NCBI GenBank assembly: GCA_014529385.2
Contig: CM043967.1
Span: 3,002,001 to 3,066,000 of the forward strand
Origin: Adiantum capillus-veneris
Lineage: Eukaryota > Streptophyta > Polypodiopsida > Polypodiales > Pteridaceae
Length of the DNA stretch: 64,000 nucleotides
Direction: 5' to 3'
Under the pieces are notes generated by a model. The model did not search any database. It was not told the DNA's origin and worked only from the letters and a program-made list of their open reading frames with translations. The translations under genes and the position numbers were made by a program. This document shows, piece by piece, positions 9,863 through 19,579 of this stretch (within the stretch, counting starts at the first letter, position 1; each line of letters starts with the position of its first letter).

Positions 9863-10970
9863 AAGCCAGGAGAGAACAAGAGCAAACGGCTCTATCCGAG
9901 GAGTTAAAACACACAAAGAATAGATTAGAGCGGTTAGAGGATTTAACTAGTCTAAGCTCACACACTGCGGCAACCATAGCACCCAAGGAAATAGCAGAAC
10001 CCAAAAGTGCAAGATCAAGAGGATCAATGTTGGCAGAAAACATAAATGAGCAGTTAGACGCACTTTTAAAAGCATACGAAGCCAGACTCAAAAACAACCA
10101 AACTCAAGAGCAAAGATGGATGACTTATCCATATGCCGAAATAGAAAAATAGAGGTTGGAAATGTGTCAAAAGATGATTGAAACAACCCAATCCTTGATA
10201 GAAAACCCGCTTGGTAAACCTGCTAGTTGGCATGAAGTACCAACTCCAACTCCTATCAAACCAACTTTAGAGAAACAGGTAGACAAGAAGGAGAGACTCA
10301 TGACTGCCTCTGAGTCTAGGAGAGAACCTATCATAGTGCCAAATACAACAGATGAGACAATTGATGGTTTTCAGCCTAAAACATTGGTAGAAATGGGTAA
10401 GGATTGTAACAGTCTAGATGACTTGTGGAAGCAAATCAGTGATTCCAACAAAGCTAACAGGGTGAGCTACCAAATGAATAGCACAAAAAAAGAGAAAAAT
10501 GAGATCTTACCTCCTATTGAAGAATTTGAGGCAAGATCACAAATGAACTTTGATATGCATTCACAAGGGGGAGACCAGGGATCAATTAGTTCGGGGCACA
10601 GCCAACCAGACTTGCTAAAAACTCTACCCTCTTACCTAGGGGAGTATGAAGCCAAGTCTGAGGTGAGAGCAATCCCATCTCAAAGACTTTCTTCCAGCAG
10701 AGTGATGGATTCACAATGGTTGATTGAGTTATTGTCCACCCCTGTGGCATGCACAATCACTTTAGCCGAACTCCTAAGGTTACGGCCAAACATGTGGACC
10801 ATCATAGGCAAATGTTTAGAAAAATTTGGAGTAAAAGACCCCACCTCGAAGCTTCAAGAAGGGATGAGAGAATTGGACAAGCCTCAACTCAACACTACAC
10901 CAGTACCTTTAAACAAGGTTGGAGAATATTGCGAGGGAGAAGATGGAAATACCACACTACCAGTGGAATT
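9859..10970 (+). pseudogene. Element A Gag-Pro linker, coiled-coil-rich
   Basis: A charged, heptad-like segment (9859-10152) ends at TAG 10150 and continues in frame 1 from 10156 into the protease. It includes EQTALSEELKHTKNRLERLE, which is coiled-coil-like. The middle has no recognised fold. It joins nucleocapsid to protease in the Gag-Pol polyprotein. Confidence 0.55.
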
Positions 10971-11289
10971 CCAAGGAGCAGTTTCCAAAGCTATTCTTGA
11001 TAGTGGAGCAGGAGTCGCTATCGCCACCAAGGAAATCTGGAAAAAATAGGGAAAATTGGCTTTGAGAGCTACCAGAATGAAGTTGCAACTGGCAAATGGG
11101 TTCATGGAAAATCCTCTAGGACTTTTAGAAAAAGTAATTGTCACCTCGTGCGGAATCGAGTATGAGCATACATTTGCAATAGTTGATTTCGACAAAAAGA
11201 ACAATTACGAGATCATCTTGGGATTTCATGAGACAATTGAAGATGGTCCAGGATTAAAGTTACGACCACATATACCTCATACATGGTGA
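10971..11289 (+). pseudogene. Element A retropepsin 1 (upstream of RT)
   Basis: An aspartic protease that would cleave the Gag-Pol polyprotein. The catalytic triad D-S-G is intact at 10999-11007 within AILDSGAGVAIATKEIW, and the second motif YEIILG lies near 11205-11222. One TAG at 11047 interrupts the otherwise continuous frame 1. It sits in the normal Gypsy position. A second retropepsin-like domain follows the integrase (15640-15990). Confidence 0.8.
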
Positions 11290-12248
11290 GACTACAACCA
11301 AAATACACCTAAAAGACCATAGTAATTACAAAGATGTGAACCAGACACCAGTGGAAGAGTTTGATTCAGTCATATTGGCAGGGTCCAAACTCCCAGCATG
11401 GTTAGGGAAAAAAAAAAGAGCTATGGATGTGCGGAGCTTCACATTGTGGGAGCTTAAAAAGAGAGGAATGCGTCTTAGAAAGAGCTATTGACAAGGATTA
11501 TATTCTGTAACCTTTTCTCGAAGATGCCTTGGAACCTCTGGAATGGGAACACATACTAGCAACATTGGATGTTTGTACCATTACAAATAGCCCAATGACA
11601 AAATTTTGCGATAAGGATGGCTATGATGTGCTACCCTATTACATGGTAAACCTTATACCAGCAGGAGATGAGATTGTAGACCCAACAGAACAGGAAGAGT
11701 TTTATAACTCCTCTGAGCATCTGGAGGTAAATAACGATACAGATAACGAGAGTTCAGACAGCTCAAGCGAGCATGGGGAGACAACAGCGACTATCAAGTT
11801 TTATGATTTTTCCAATCAACACCCCAGACGCCAGGAATGCTATAGAAAGAAAAGAGCAAAAAACAAAATTAGAGAGAACCTGATGCCCAGGATAAAAGAT
11901 AAAACTCACTATCTAATGCTTGTCAAAGCAGAGGATTGTGTAAAACACCAAATATCATGCAGATTCTCAAGAATTCAAAGGGAAAGGACGTAGGAGGAAA
12001 TAAAACAAGTATGGAAGACTAAAACAGAAACAAAATTAAAAAAACCTCAACAATCAAAACAGGAAAAAAGAAAAGACCCAGAGTGGACCAAAATGGAGCG
12101 TAAAAAGAAATACCAAGAACTAAAACGCTCGTTACGAGAGGTATTGACTACGGAAGGAGAAAGTGATGGTAGGGAGGAGTCAAAAAAAGGAAACATGAAT
12201 GTACCATCCCACTATCGAAAATTCACCATCTAGGACAGAAAAATCATA
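11290..12248 (+). other. Element A Pro-RT spacer
   Basis: Broken coding sequence without a recognised domain. An open frame at 11529-11993 is acidic (runs of S, D and E) followed by a basic stretch, as in a flexible linker. The rest has several stops and an A-rich lysine-coding segment (12000-12180). Confidence 0.5.
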
Positions 12249-13098
12249 ATGACACCACTAGTCAGGGAAAGAATAAACCAGGAATCTTACAATGGGCCGA
12301 AAAATGCAAAACGGATAGACCTCACTGCGCCAGGTGAAAAGCCTCATCCGGTCTATATCGCAACTGATTTAGAGCTTGAAGAAGAAGAAATGCTAACAAA
12401 CTTCTCAAGAAGTATAAAGATGTGTTTGCATGGTCCTACAAAGACCTCAAAGGAGTTGATCCATCGATATGCCAACATACAATTCCATTGAAATCAAATG
12501 CCAAACCTAGCAAACAACATCCTTACACATATAATGATACATTTGTTGAACGAATCAAAGAGGAGATTGAAAAGCTGATGGATGCTGAATTTACCTATGA
12601 AATCGAGCATACAAATTGGGTGTCACCCATTGTGGTTGTCCCCAAAAAGAATGGAAAGTTGTGTGTGTGTGTGTGTGTGTGTGTGTGAACCTCAAAACAA
12701 TAAATGCAGCCACAATAAGGGATAATTATCCCTTGCCGATCACAAAACATGTACTTGAGAGGGTGGCTGAGAAACGGGCTTATTCCTTTCTAGATGGGTT
12801 TTCAGGGTATAACCAACTAACAATTGCAATAGAGGATCAACACAAAACAACGTTTGCCACAGAATGGGGAATATATGCGTATAGAGTTATGCCTTTTTGC
12901 TTAACCAATGCCCCAACTACCTTCCAAGGATTAATGACTCATGCATTCAAAGAATACCTGAGAATATTCTTATAAATATATATGGATGATCTCTGTGTAC
13001 ACTCTCTTCTATGAGAAGAACATATTGACCATTTACAAAAGTTATTTGAGAAGTGCATAACATATCGAATCTGTCTCAACCCGGAAAATTGCATTTTT
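12249..13098 (+). pseudogene. Element A reverse transcriptase
   Basis: Ty3/Gypsy RT broken over three frames. Recognisable blocks are KRIDLTAPGEKPHPVYIATD (start of the domain), NWVSPIVVVPKKNGKL, YSFLDGFSGYNQL, YRVMPFCLTNAPTTFQ and the catalytic Y-M-D-D at 12979-12990. It would copy element RNA into DNA. A TG microsatellite at 12660-12687 interrupts the conserved R-V-C-V-D block, and there are stops around the Y-M-D-D block. Not functional. Confidence 0.88.
12660..12687 (+). repeat. (TG)14 microsatellite inside RT core
   Basis: Fourteen TG units replace the codons of the conserved R-V-C-V-D-Y-R block, which naturally contains GTGTGTGTG. The array is thus probably a slippage expansion of coding sequence, and it shifts the frame. 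Confidence 0.9.
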
Positions 13099-13800
13099 AT
13101 GGTTAGGCAAGGCTGCATCTTAAGCCATATTGTCTTAAGGAATGGCATAACCACTAACCTAGACAAAATTAGAGTCATAGTAGACTTGCCCAGGCCTACT
13201 AATACGAAACAAGTACAATCCTTCATGGGACACTGCGGATATTATCGAAGATTCATATATATGTATGCAGTCATTGCACAAACTCTGTATCGCTTGTTAG
13301 TCAGTTTCGACTCAACTGAGGAGTGTGAAACTTCATTCCAAAAGCTTAAGGAAAACCTTATATCAGCACCTGTACTTAAAGAACCAGGTTGGGAAAAGAT
13401 ATTCTATGTTCACATTGATGCATCTATATATGCAATTGGGAGTATTCTGGCTCAACCTGGAGATGGAACAATGGATTTCCCAGTTTGTTATTCAAGCCGA
13501 CAGTTAAATAGTGCAGAAAAGAACTACACAACCATTAAAAGAGAACGATTAGGAATGATTTATGCTGTAAAGAAATTTCGGTATTATTTGCTCGCAAACA
13601 AATTTTTGTTCTTCACAGATCATCAAGCTCTTTTATATCTAGTAAATAAGCCATGCAATACTGGGAGAATTGTACACTGGTTTATTATATTGCTAGAATT
13701 CGACTTCACAGTGGTGGTCAAAAAGGATAAAACTCATCTACGGGCGGATCATCTTTCAAAGATGCAACACGGGGAAGCTTCTGAAGGAGTAGATGATGAC
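13099..13800 (+). pseudogene. Element A RT thumb and RNase H
   Basis: Frame 1 covers the end of RT (HCGYYRRFI) and the Gypsy RNase H: VHIDASIYAIGSILAQ, the E-bearing block SAEKNYTTIKRERLGMIYA, FFTDHQALLYLV and HLRADHLSK. The acidic D-E-D residues appear in place. RNase H removes RNA from the RNA-DNA hybrid. This block is among the least damaged of A. It leads without a stop into the duplicated linker. Confidence 0.87.
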
Positions 13801-13810
13801 ATACCTGATG

Positions 13811-14190
13811 CTTATCTTTTCAATATTGAAATGATACCCAAATGGTCTCAGGAAATTGTTAGCTTTCTTTCTTTTGGAGGTAGATTTGATAACAAGGAAG
13901 ACAGATCCAAACAGCAAAACAATTCGATGAACAAAAAACTTCCAGTTGATTGCAGGACGACTATATCATCTAGGCTCGGACCAAATTCTACGATTATGTA
14001 TAAATCCAGAGGAATTCGAGTGTTATCTTGAAGAAGCACAAGTCCAGGATTGTGCATTTCATTGTTCAAAAATAAAAACACACCAAAGACTGAAACAATT
14101 AGGGGTTTATTGGCCAACTATGTATGCTGACACACATGCTTATGTTAACAATTGTACTATATGTAGTGCCAAACGACCCGTGGATCACGC
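13811..14190 (+). pseudogene. Element A linker plus H2C2 module, copy 1 (extra)
   Basis: An extra copy of the RNase H-integrase linker and zinc-binding module. It begins YLFNIEMIPKWSQEIVSFL and ends in a degenerate H2C2: first His replaced by Gln (EAQVQDCAFH), then GVYWPTM and C-T-I-C. A frame change occurs near 13946-14030. The same two-module layout is present in element E, where the first His is kept, so it is a lineage feature, not a local accident. Its role is unknown. It could add DNA or protein contacts to the integrase. Confidence 0.75.
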
Positions 14191-14580
14191 GACATTGTTT
14201 CAGGTAAACATTGCACCTGCATGGAGTCAATTTATCATTGATTTCTTAACGACAAGGACATTTCTTGGAAACATAACAAAAGCGCGGAAAAGAGCTATAG
14301 AGCTAGAGGCTCGCAACTTTAATTTAATTGGGAATCAACTCTATAAGCGAGGAAAAGACAATCAACTTAGAATCTGTGGAAGTGAAAGCGAATACCTGCT
14401 GATTCTAGAACACGTACACGGAGGAATAAGTGGAGGCCATTTTTCAGGCGATAAGACGACAAAAATTTTCTTAACTGCAGGAATATGGTGGCCTACATTG
14501 CATATGGATGCTGAGGAGTTTGTAAAGCGTTGTGATGCATGTCAGTGCACCAAGGTGCCGATAAAGAGAGATGAGATGTC
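14191..14580 (+). pseudogene. Element A linker plus H2C2 module, copy 2 (canonical)
   Basis: The usual N-terminal zinc module of integrase: TLFQVNIAPAWSQFIIDFL (matching the start of copy 1), GNQLYKRGKD, H-x6-H (HGGISGGH), GIWWPTL and C-D-A-C. The offset from copy 1 is about 380 bp. The module is intact. Confidence 0.85.
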
Positions 14581-15470
14581 ACTACGGCCAATGATGGCAG
14601 CAAGGGCATTTGCAAAATGGGGCATTGATTTTGTGGGGCCTATTTCACCCCTTGCATATCGCACCCATACCCAATATATCATTGTGGCTATGGACTATCT
14701 TACAAAATGGGCGGAGCTAAGGCAACAAAAAAAGCAGACGCAAGAACCACTGCACAATTTTGTATGAGAATGTCTTTGTACGATATGGATTACCAATAAA
14801 AATTGTCAGCGATCGAGGAACACATTTTCTTAATGAAGTCATTGAATATCTGCTAGAGGAATTCATGGTCATACATGGAAAATCTGCTCCATATCATCCA
14901 CAGGCAAATGGACAAGCTAAAGCCACAAATAAAACACTATGCACTGTTCTGACTAAAATTGTATCAGAGTCAAGGACAGACTGGGATCAGCAGTTACACT
15001 CAACACTATGGGCATACAGGGTAGCTTACAAAATATCAATCGGAACAACACCGTACAACATGGTGTTTGGTCTAAACGCTATATTACCCATAGAGTTTTT
15101 ATTTTCGACTCTACAAGTAGCGAAACTCTTAGAATGGACAGGGCATGAGCTCTCTTCAAGAATAGATGATCTTGAAAAGCTAGATGAACTTTGATTGAGA
15201 GTTGTAGCTTCGATCTATGCTTAAAACAGAAGATAAAAAGAGTTTTTTGACAAGCATGTGCGCACGAAAGAGTTCAAAACAAGTGATTATGTACTTGTTT
15301 ATACCTTGAAGCAACATGCCAAGAAACTTAAAAAGCGAGGGATGGGACCCTTTGTGATTAGTGACTTATCACAAAGTGGAGTTGTCAAACTTGCTACATT
15401 AGCAGGAGAAGAAATGCCAAATTGGATTAGTGGGTGTCGATTTAAAAAAATATCATTTACCACCAACACA
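14581..15470 (+). pseudogene. Element A integrase catalytic core and C-terminus
   Basis: Gypsy integrase core: D in GIDFVGP (14627-14629) and D in VSDRGTHF (14811-14813). The third acidic residue is Lys in GQAKATNK (14919-14921) where Glu is expected, a single G-to-A change. There is a frame change near 14760 and a stop at 15192. The C-terminal GPF-type module (GMGPFVISDLSQSGVVKLA, WISGC) follows. Integrase would join the DNA copy to the genome. The missing Glu would abolish this. Confidence 0.87.
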
Positions 15471-15990
15471 GGACATGCTTCAACAAATCCATCAAGAAAA
15501 ACAATGGATGAAAGAGAAACAAAGGGTACGAGAAGAGGCCCAAGCAGAAGCAAAAGAACGCATTGCAAAAAGATGGCTTCTACAACAACAACAACAATGT
15601 GGCTCACCGTTGAGAATAAATGCTATTCGACTAACGAATTTTTGTGAAGACACGGTGAAGCCAATAATTGCAGTGAAAGTGGGAAGCAATCAAGTTGAAT
15701 CGATGGCATTGCTTGATTCTGTAGCTCAAGCAAATTTGATCTCTTAGAGATTATACAAATAGGTCAAGCCCAAAGATCAACTACATCCTACTCCACAAGT
15801 GCTGGAAAGTAGTACATCACATTTGCTGAAAACATTGGGCTAGGCTATATGGAATGTACAAATACATCAATATATTTACCCACACAAGTTTTACGTGGTT
15901 GAGGATGAAAGCACACTATACCCAATGTTGTTGGGACAACCTTGGTAAAAAGAGTATAATATGCAGATAGATTGGAATTCGGATATTGTT
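15430..15990 (+). pseudogene. Element A second retropepsin-like domain (after integrase)
   Basis: Frame 1 continues from the integrase C-terminus through a charged helix (KEKQRVREEAQAEAKERIAK, about 15505-15565) into a protease-like fold. The first motif is ALLDSVAQANLIS, with D-S-V at 15715-15723 where D-S-G is expected (one base change). Then come RLY, a flap-like middle, and the second motif YPMLLGQPW at about 15920-15945, followed by a Y-x-x-x-I-D-W segment. Stops lie at 15745, 15760, 15841 and 15946, all in the same frame. Retropepsins normally lie before RT, and this element already has one there. The fold call rests on two motifs at the right distance, so it is likely but unconfirmed. 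Confidence 0.65.
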
Positions 15991-16764
15991 ACAATTCAAC
16001 ATGCACAAGAACAACAGGTGGTTGCCTTTGCTCAGCAACCCCGGAAGAACCAGATGGCAGCAACACAATCACTGGATAAAGAACCAAAAGCAAGGGTGCC
16101 ACTAAAGAACAACACGATACCCATGGAAGAAACTGCCAACCATGTTCACTACAAAAATAAAACAACACAGAACGCAGTGAAAAGATCACGGTTAGCAACA
16201 CGTGGAAAACAAGTATGGGTGCGGAAGGATAGAGGTGACATGAAAGACAAACCACAATACAACAAAAGAAGTCAATAGAAGCACACAGTTCAACCAAAAA
16301 CCAAGGGAATAAAAAAGATATGGATCCCAAAGAGAATGCTCAATAACAACTTAAATGCGACTCGCATTTGGATCCCGAAACCAAATCAATAGGAACTCCC
16401 TTCAGTACAAGCAACAGCAGCATGCAGACACACACAACATATGAAACCGGCAAACCGATCTATGTGGATGCGGATCAACAGCACAATAATGACAACCACG
16501 AACGTGGCCATGAACCTCCAAAAACCTCCAAAACAAAGCTACAAATGGACAGCAAAAGAGACAAAGACTATGGCCAATTCCGCCACGACAATTGTGTCCA
16601 AGGAGATAGCCACGACCATATCGACAGCAGCGCCGGCACACAAAGCGACTTTTGCAAGAAAGACGATCAAACAGAGAGCGGTAGAATTACAACTTTTACT
16701 TGCAAAGAAAACCTGCCAACCAAATCAACAACAAACTGGACACCTCAACATCGAATGCCAATAA
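15991..16764 (+). pseudogene. Element A pol C-terminal basic tail with W-x-x-K repeats
   Basis: The same frame 1 runs on to TAA 16762 with stops at about 16276 and 16390. It is rich in K, T and N and holds repeated short motifs KQVWVRK, KKIWIPK and TRIWIPK. Near its end is TIKQRAVELQLLLAKK (16663-16710), which aligns with GTIKQRAHKLQDLLFGR in element E (55780-55830). The tail is therefore a shared part of this lineage's Pol, perhaps for nucleic-acid binding or nuclear entry. No known family is recognised. Confidence 0.6.
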
Positions 16765-18535
16765 GCATTTTGCTTATTCCCTCCTCTTGCACAACATTGA
16801 TTTTTCCATGCATTGACCGAGTATGCATCATATAGGGCCACATTACACGGCCGAGCATTAGCACAATTTTTAACCCATGCACTGCACATACTCCGAGGTG
16901 ATACCTTATCGTCCGGGAGGACTCCGGCTAGGAGGGGGGGAGGCATTCTCAAATGCGGACCCAATGGTAAAAATAGCAAAAAAAGGGCATGTTTTTCGAC
17001 TATTTTAGAGGGTTGTCGTTTGATTGCAAATTTTTTTGGACTAACCTACGTACATATGCCCTTATACAGCATGAATCTACAAGTATATGGGGCCAAATGC
17101 CAAATCAAGCCCCTAGGTGTGTTTATATAGGTAAAAATAGCCATTTTTCGGACAAAATATTGGTAAAACAGAGATTTCCGGCCATAAAAATTGCATGTGA
17201 GTGTATATAGTGTTTTTCGGTGATGTTTTTGAGTTATTATGATTTTTGGGGATTTTTTGGGTTTAATTTGCTATTTTCTTTTTAATTTTACTAATTATCG
17301 GCAGAAAAACTTCAAAATAAAAAAAAGTAGGTGAAAGACGGTCGTAATGAAAAACAAAAAATATGGGGATAATCAGTGACTATAGGACAACCTATGGTAC
17401 AATGGGTGTGCAATTATATGAATGGAGCGAAAAGCGTGTTTTGGCCAGATTTTGACCAAAAGGTCAAATTTCTCGGAAACTGGGCAAATGGAGTCCAAAT
17501 CAAGAATTTTTCGAGCCTCAACCACATCTCACAAGAAGTTGGGAGCACATGTCAAATTTCATGGAAAGTGGTTCGGGGACCCCCATTATAAGATTTTTTT
17601 CACTTCATTTGAAGCTCATTTCTACTATTGCTTTCTTGAGAGAGAGCTCTTGCCACCTAGAGCGAACCGGACTTCTAGCGGCTTCTAGGACGCGCACGAC
17701 CACCTGACAGGCTCCAGACATGAGAGGTAGGCTCACCACCTTGAGCTCTTCGCGTATGTTTGATGTTTTGTCGCGAAAACTAGCATAGGGTTCACACGGG
17801 AAGCGAGCAGTAGAGACCTACAGGTAGAAGTGGCCACCTAACGGCTAACCCAAAAGCAATAAGGCTTCATCGGCGGCTTACCCTAGCATAGGAGACCACT
17901 TTTGAATGCACAAAGGCGGTAGAAAACCATTGGGAAAAACCCTAACTTCTAGAGCCCTGCAAGAGGCCACCAAATGGTAAATTAGTGGAAAGGCGCCCAA
18001 ATGCTAACAAAACTCATGGGTAGGAGCATCTCGACATGCTCTACAAGTCTATATAGCCCACATGGCCATAAGGCGACCCGAAGTGGCACTAAGCTTCAGA
18101 AACGACATCAGACACACAAAGCGTCAACTAGCTCTCACGGCCAAACCGCATGTCCGTTTGCCACCAAACTTCACGAGCGGCTTTCCTAGACCATCAACAA
18201 CCAAGTCCTATGGTGGTAGACCACCACAAGTCATCAACAACATGTAAACGCAACCACGGGCGCTTCCAGAGCGACAAATTTCCAAACGGAGCTTTGGTGA
18301 AGCCAAAGTCAACAAAAACCATATGGCAAGGATCCCCAAGGGACCGTGAAGCTATGGAGACGAACACCATCGCCGAAAAGCACTCCAAGAGTCAAAAAAA
18401 GGCTCAGAGACTCTGAAATCCAAACAAGGAGTTTCTATCTATCTATTTGACCTTTTTGTTTAAATAGGGCTTAAAAGGGACTTAGGGGGGCTCAGGGCAT
18501 GAACCAATAGCACTTCTCATATAAATTTCATCAGG
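16765..18535 (+). other. Element A 3' spacer, no convincing gene
   Basis: A 1.8-kb stretch with only short scattered ORFs on both strands. It holds a purine tract (GGAGGGGGGGAGG, about 16931-16943) that looks like a polypurine tract but is 4.7 kb from the 3' LTR. It also has a moderately GC-rich part (17640-18400). Nothing else is recognised. Confidence 0.6.
16931..16943 (+). other. Internal polypurine-like tract
   Basis: GGAGGGGGGGAGG lies shortly after the pol C-terminal tail. It could be a second plus-strand primer (central polypurine tract) or the ancestral tract, left inside when the downstream spacer, palindromes and accessory ORF were acquired. Confidence 0.35.
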
Positions 18536-19414
18536 AGACATCCTACGCGTAGGATGTCTCAAGGCCATATCTGGCAACCAAACTCAACATCTCATTACAT
18601 ACTCAGCTTCTGAATAGCGTGTACATGCTAGCCACCAAGTTTCATCACATTTGGACAAAAGTTGACCTAATATGCATCAGAAAACGCAAAGTCAGAGCAT
18701 AGATGCAATAATGGGTCATAGACCTACCAAAAATATTCCAAATCACATGAAACTTGCACAATATACTCATGAGCACATTACCAAGCTAACTGTGGGGTCA
18801 GATGTGAAAATTGATGAAATAGACATCCTATGCGTAGGATGTCTAAATGACCTATTTGACCTCTAGGTTGTATTTTTGAGTTCTAGATGTCTTTATAACA
18901 CCTTCACAAGCTCATGTATCAAATTTCAAGCCATTCCCATCACATTTGGCCCCCAAAACCTCCAAAATGCACTTTTTGAGCCTAAAAACACTACACATGC
19001 TCTTAATAACACCAATGCTTATCCAAATCAAAATCTAAGAGCAGGGCCATGTTCCACATGCTAAGGGCTACCCCCAGAACCAACTTCAAGTCATTCTGAT
19101 AAAATAGACATCCTACGTGTAGGATGTCTCCAGTGTCATTTTGACCTACTGTGCAGGAGCTGACTTCATGGGAGCCATTAACATGGTATAAGAAGCTTGT
19201 ATATCAAATTTCAACCCAATTGAATATCATTTTCCACCTATTGAGGACATCCTACCCAATTTGTGAGCCAAAAGCCTAAATCTACCCAAAATTGCACTTT
19301 TTGATGCCCATACCTAATTCCAATTACATAACCATGTTGTACAGGTCAAGGTCCACAAGCCTTCCAAGTTTCACCAAAACAAGAGAAGGTAGACATCCTA
19401 TGCGTAGGATGTCT
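18536..19414. repeat. Array of four 24-bp palindromes with exact 285-bp period
   Basis: Palindromes start at 18536, 18821, 19106 and 19391, so each of the three intervals is exactly 285 bp. The core is CATCCTACGCGTAGGATG, extended by three complementary bases on each side. Arms are identical in all four. Only the centre varies (ACGCGT, ATGCGT, ACGTGT, ATGCGT). The 261-bp spacers are far more diverged, though the second and third share patches such as ATCAAATTTCAA at similar offsets, pointing to an old 285-bp tandem repeat whose palindromes stayed constrained. A half-site with GACATCCTACCC lies at 19246, near mid-period. Function unknown. Protein binding or hairpin formation are plausible. Confidence 0.9.
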
Positions 19415-19579
19415 ACATGATTATTTTTAGCCAGAAAGCTACTGTGAGCAAATGCAGAGTTTCCCTAGTTCCTTTTGAGTTCTTATTTCAATTTTCAAGT
19501 CATTTGGGTAGTCAGAACTCAGTTTATCAGCTAATATGTAAAAAACGCTAACTTTGGACTACTGAGTGCAACAAGATCC

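Noticed and set aside
13800-13950. Archaeal-type second RNase H expected in Tat/Ogre elements
   Set aside because: The region between RNase H and integrase in A instead holds a duplicated linker and zinc module. No RNase H motifs were seen.
15640-15990. Second protease as a fragment of another inserted element
   Set aside because: It is in one frame with the integrase tail upstream and with the basic tail downstream, and no target duplication or foreign ends are seen around it.
18536-19414. CRISPR-like array of regular repeats
   Set aside because: The repeats are 24 bp with 261-bp spacers inside a plant retrotransposon, with no cas genes and eukaryotic context.
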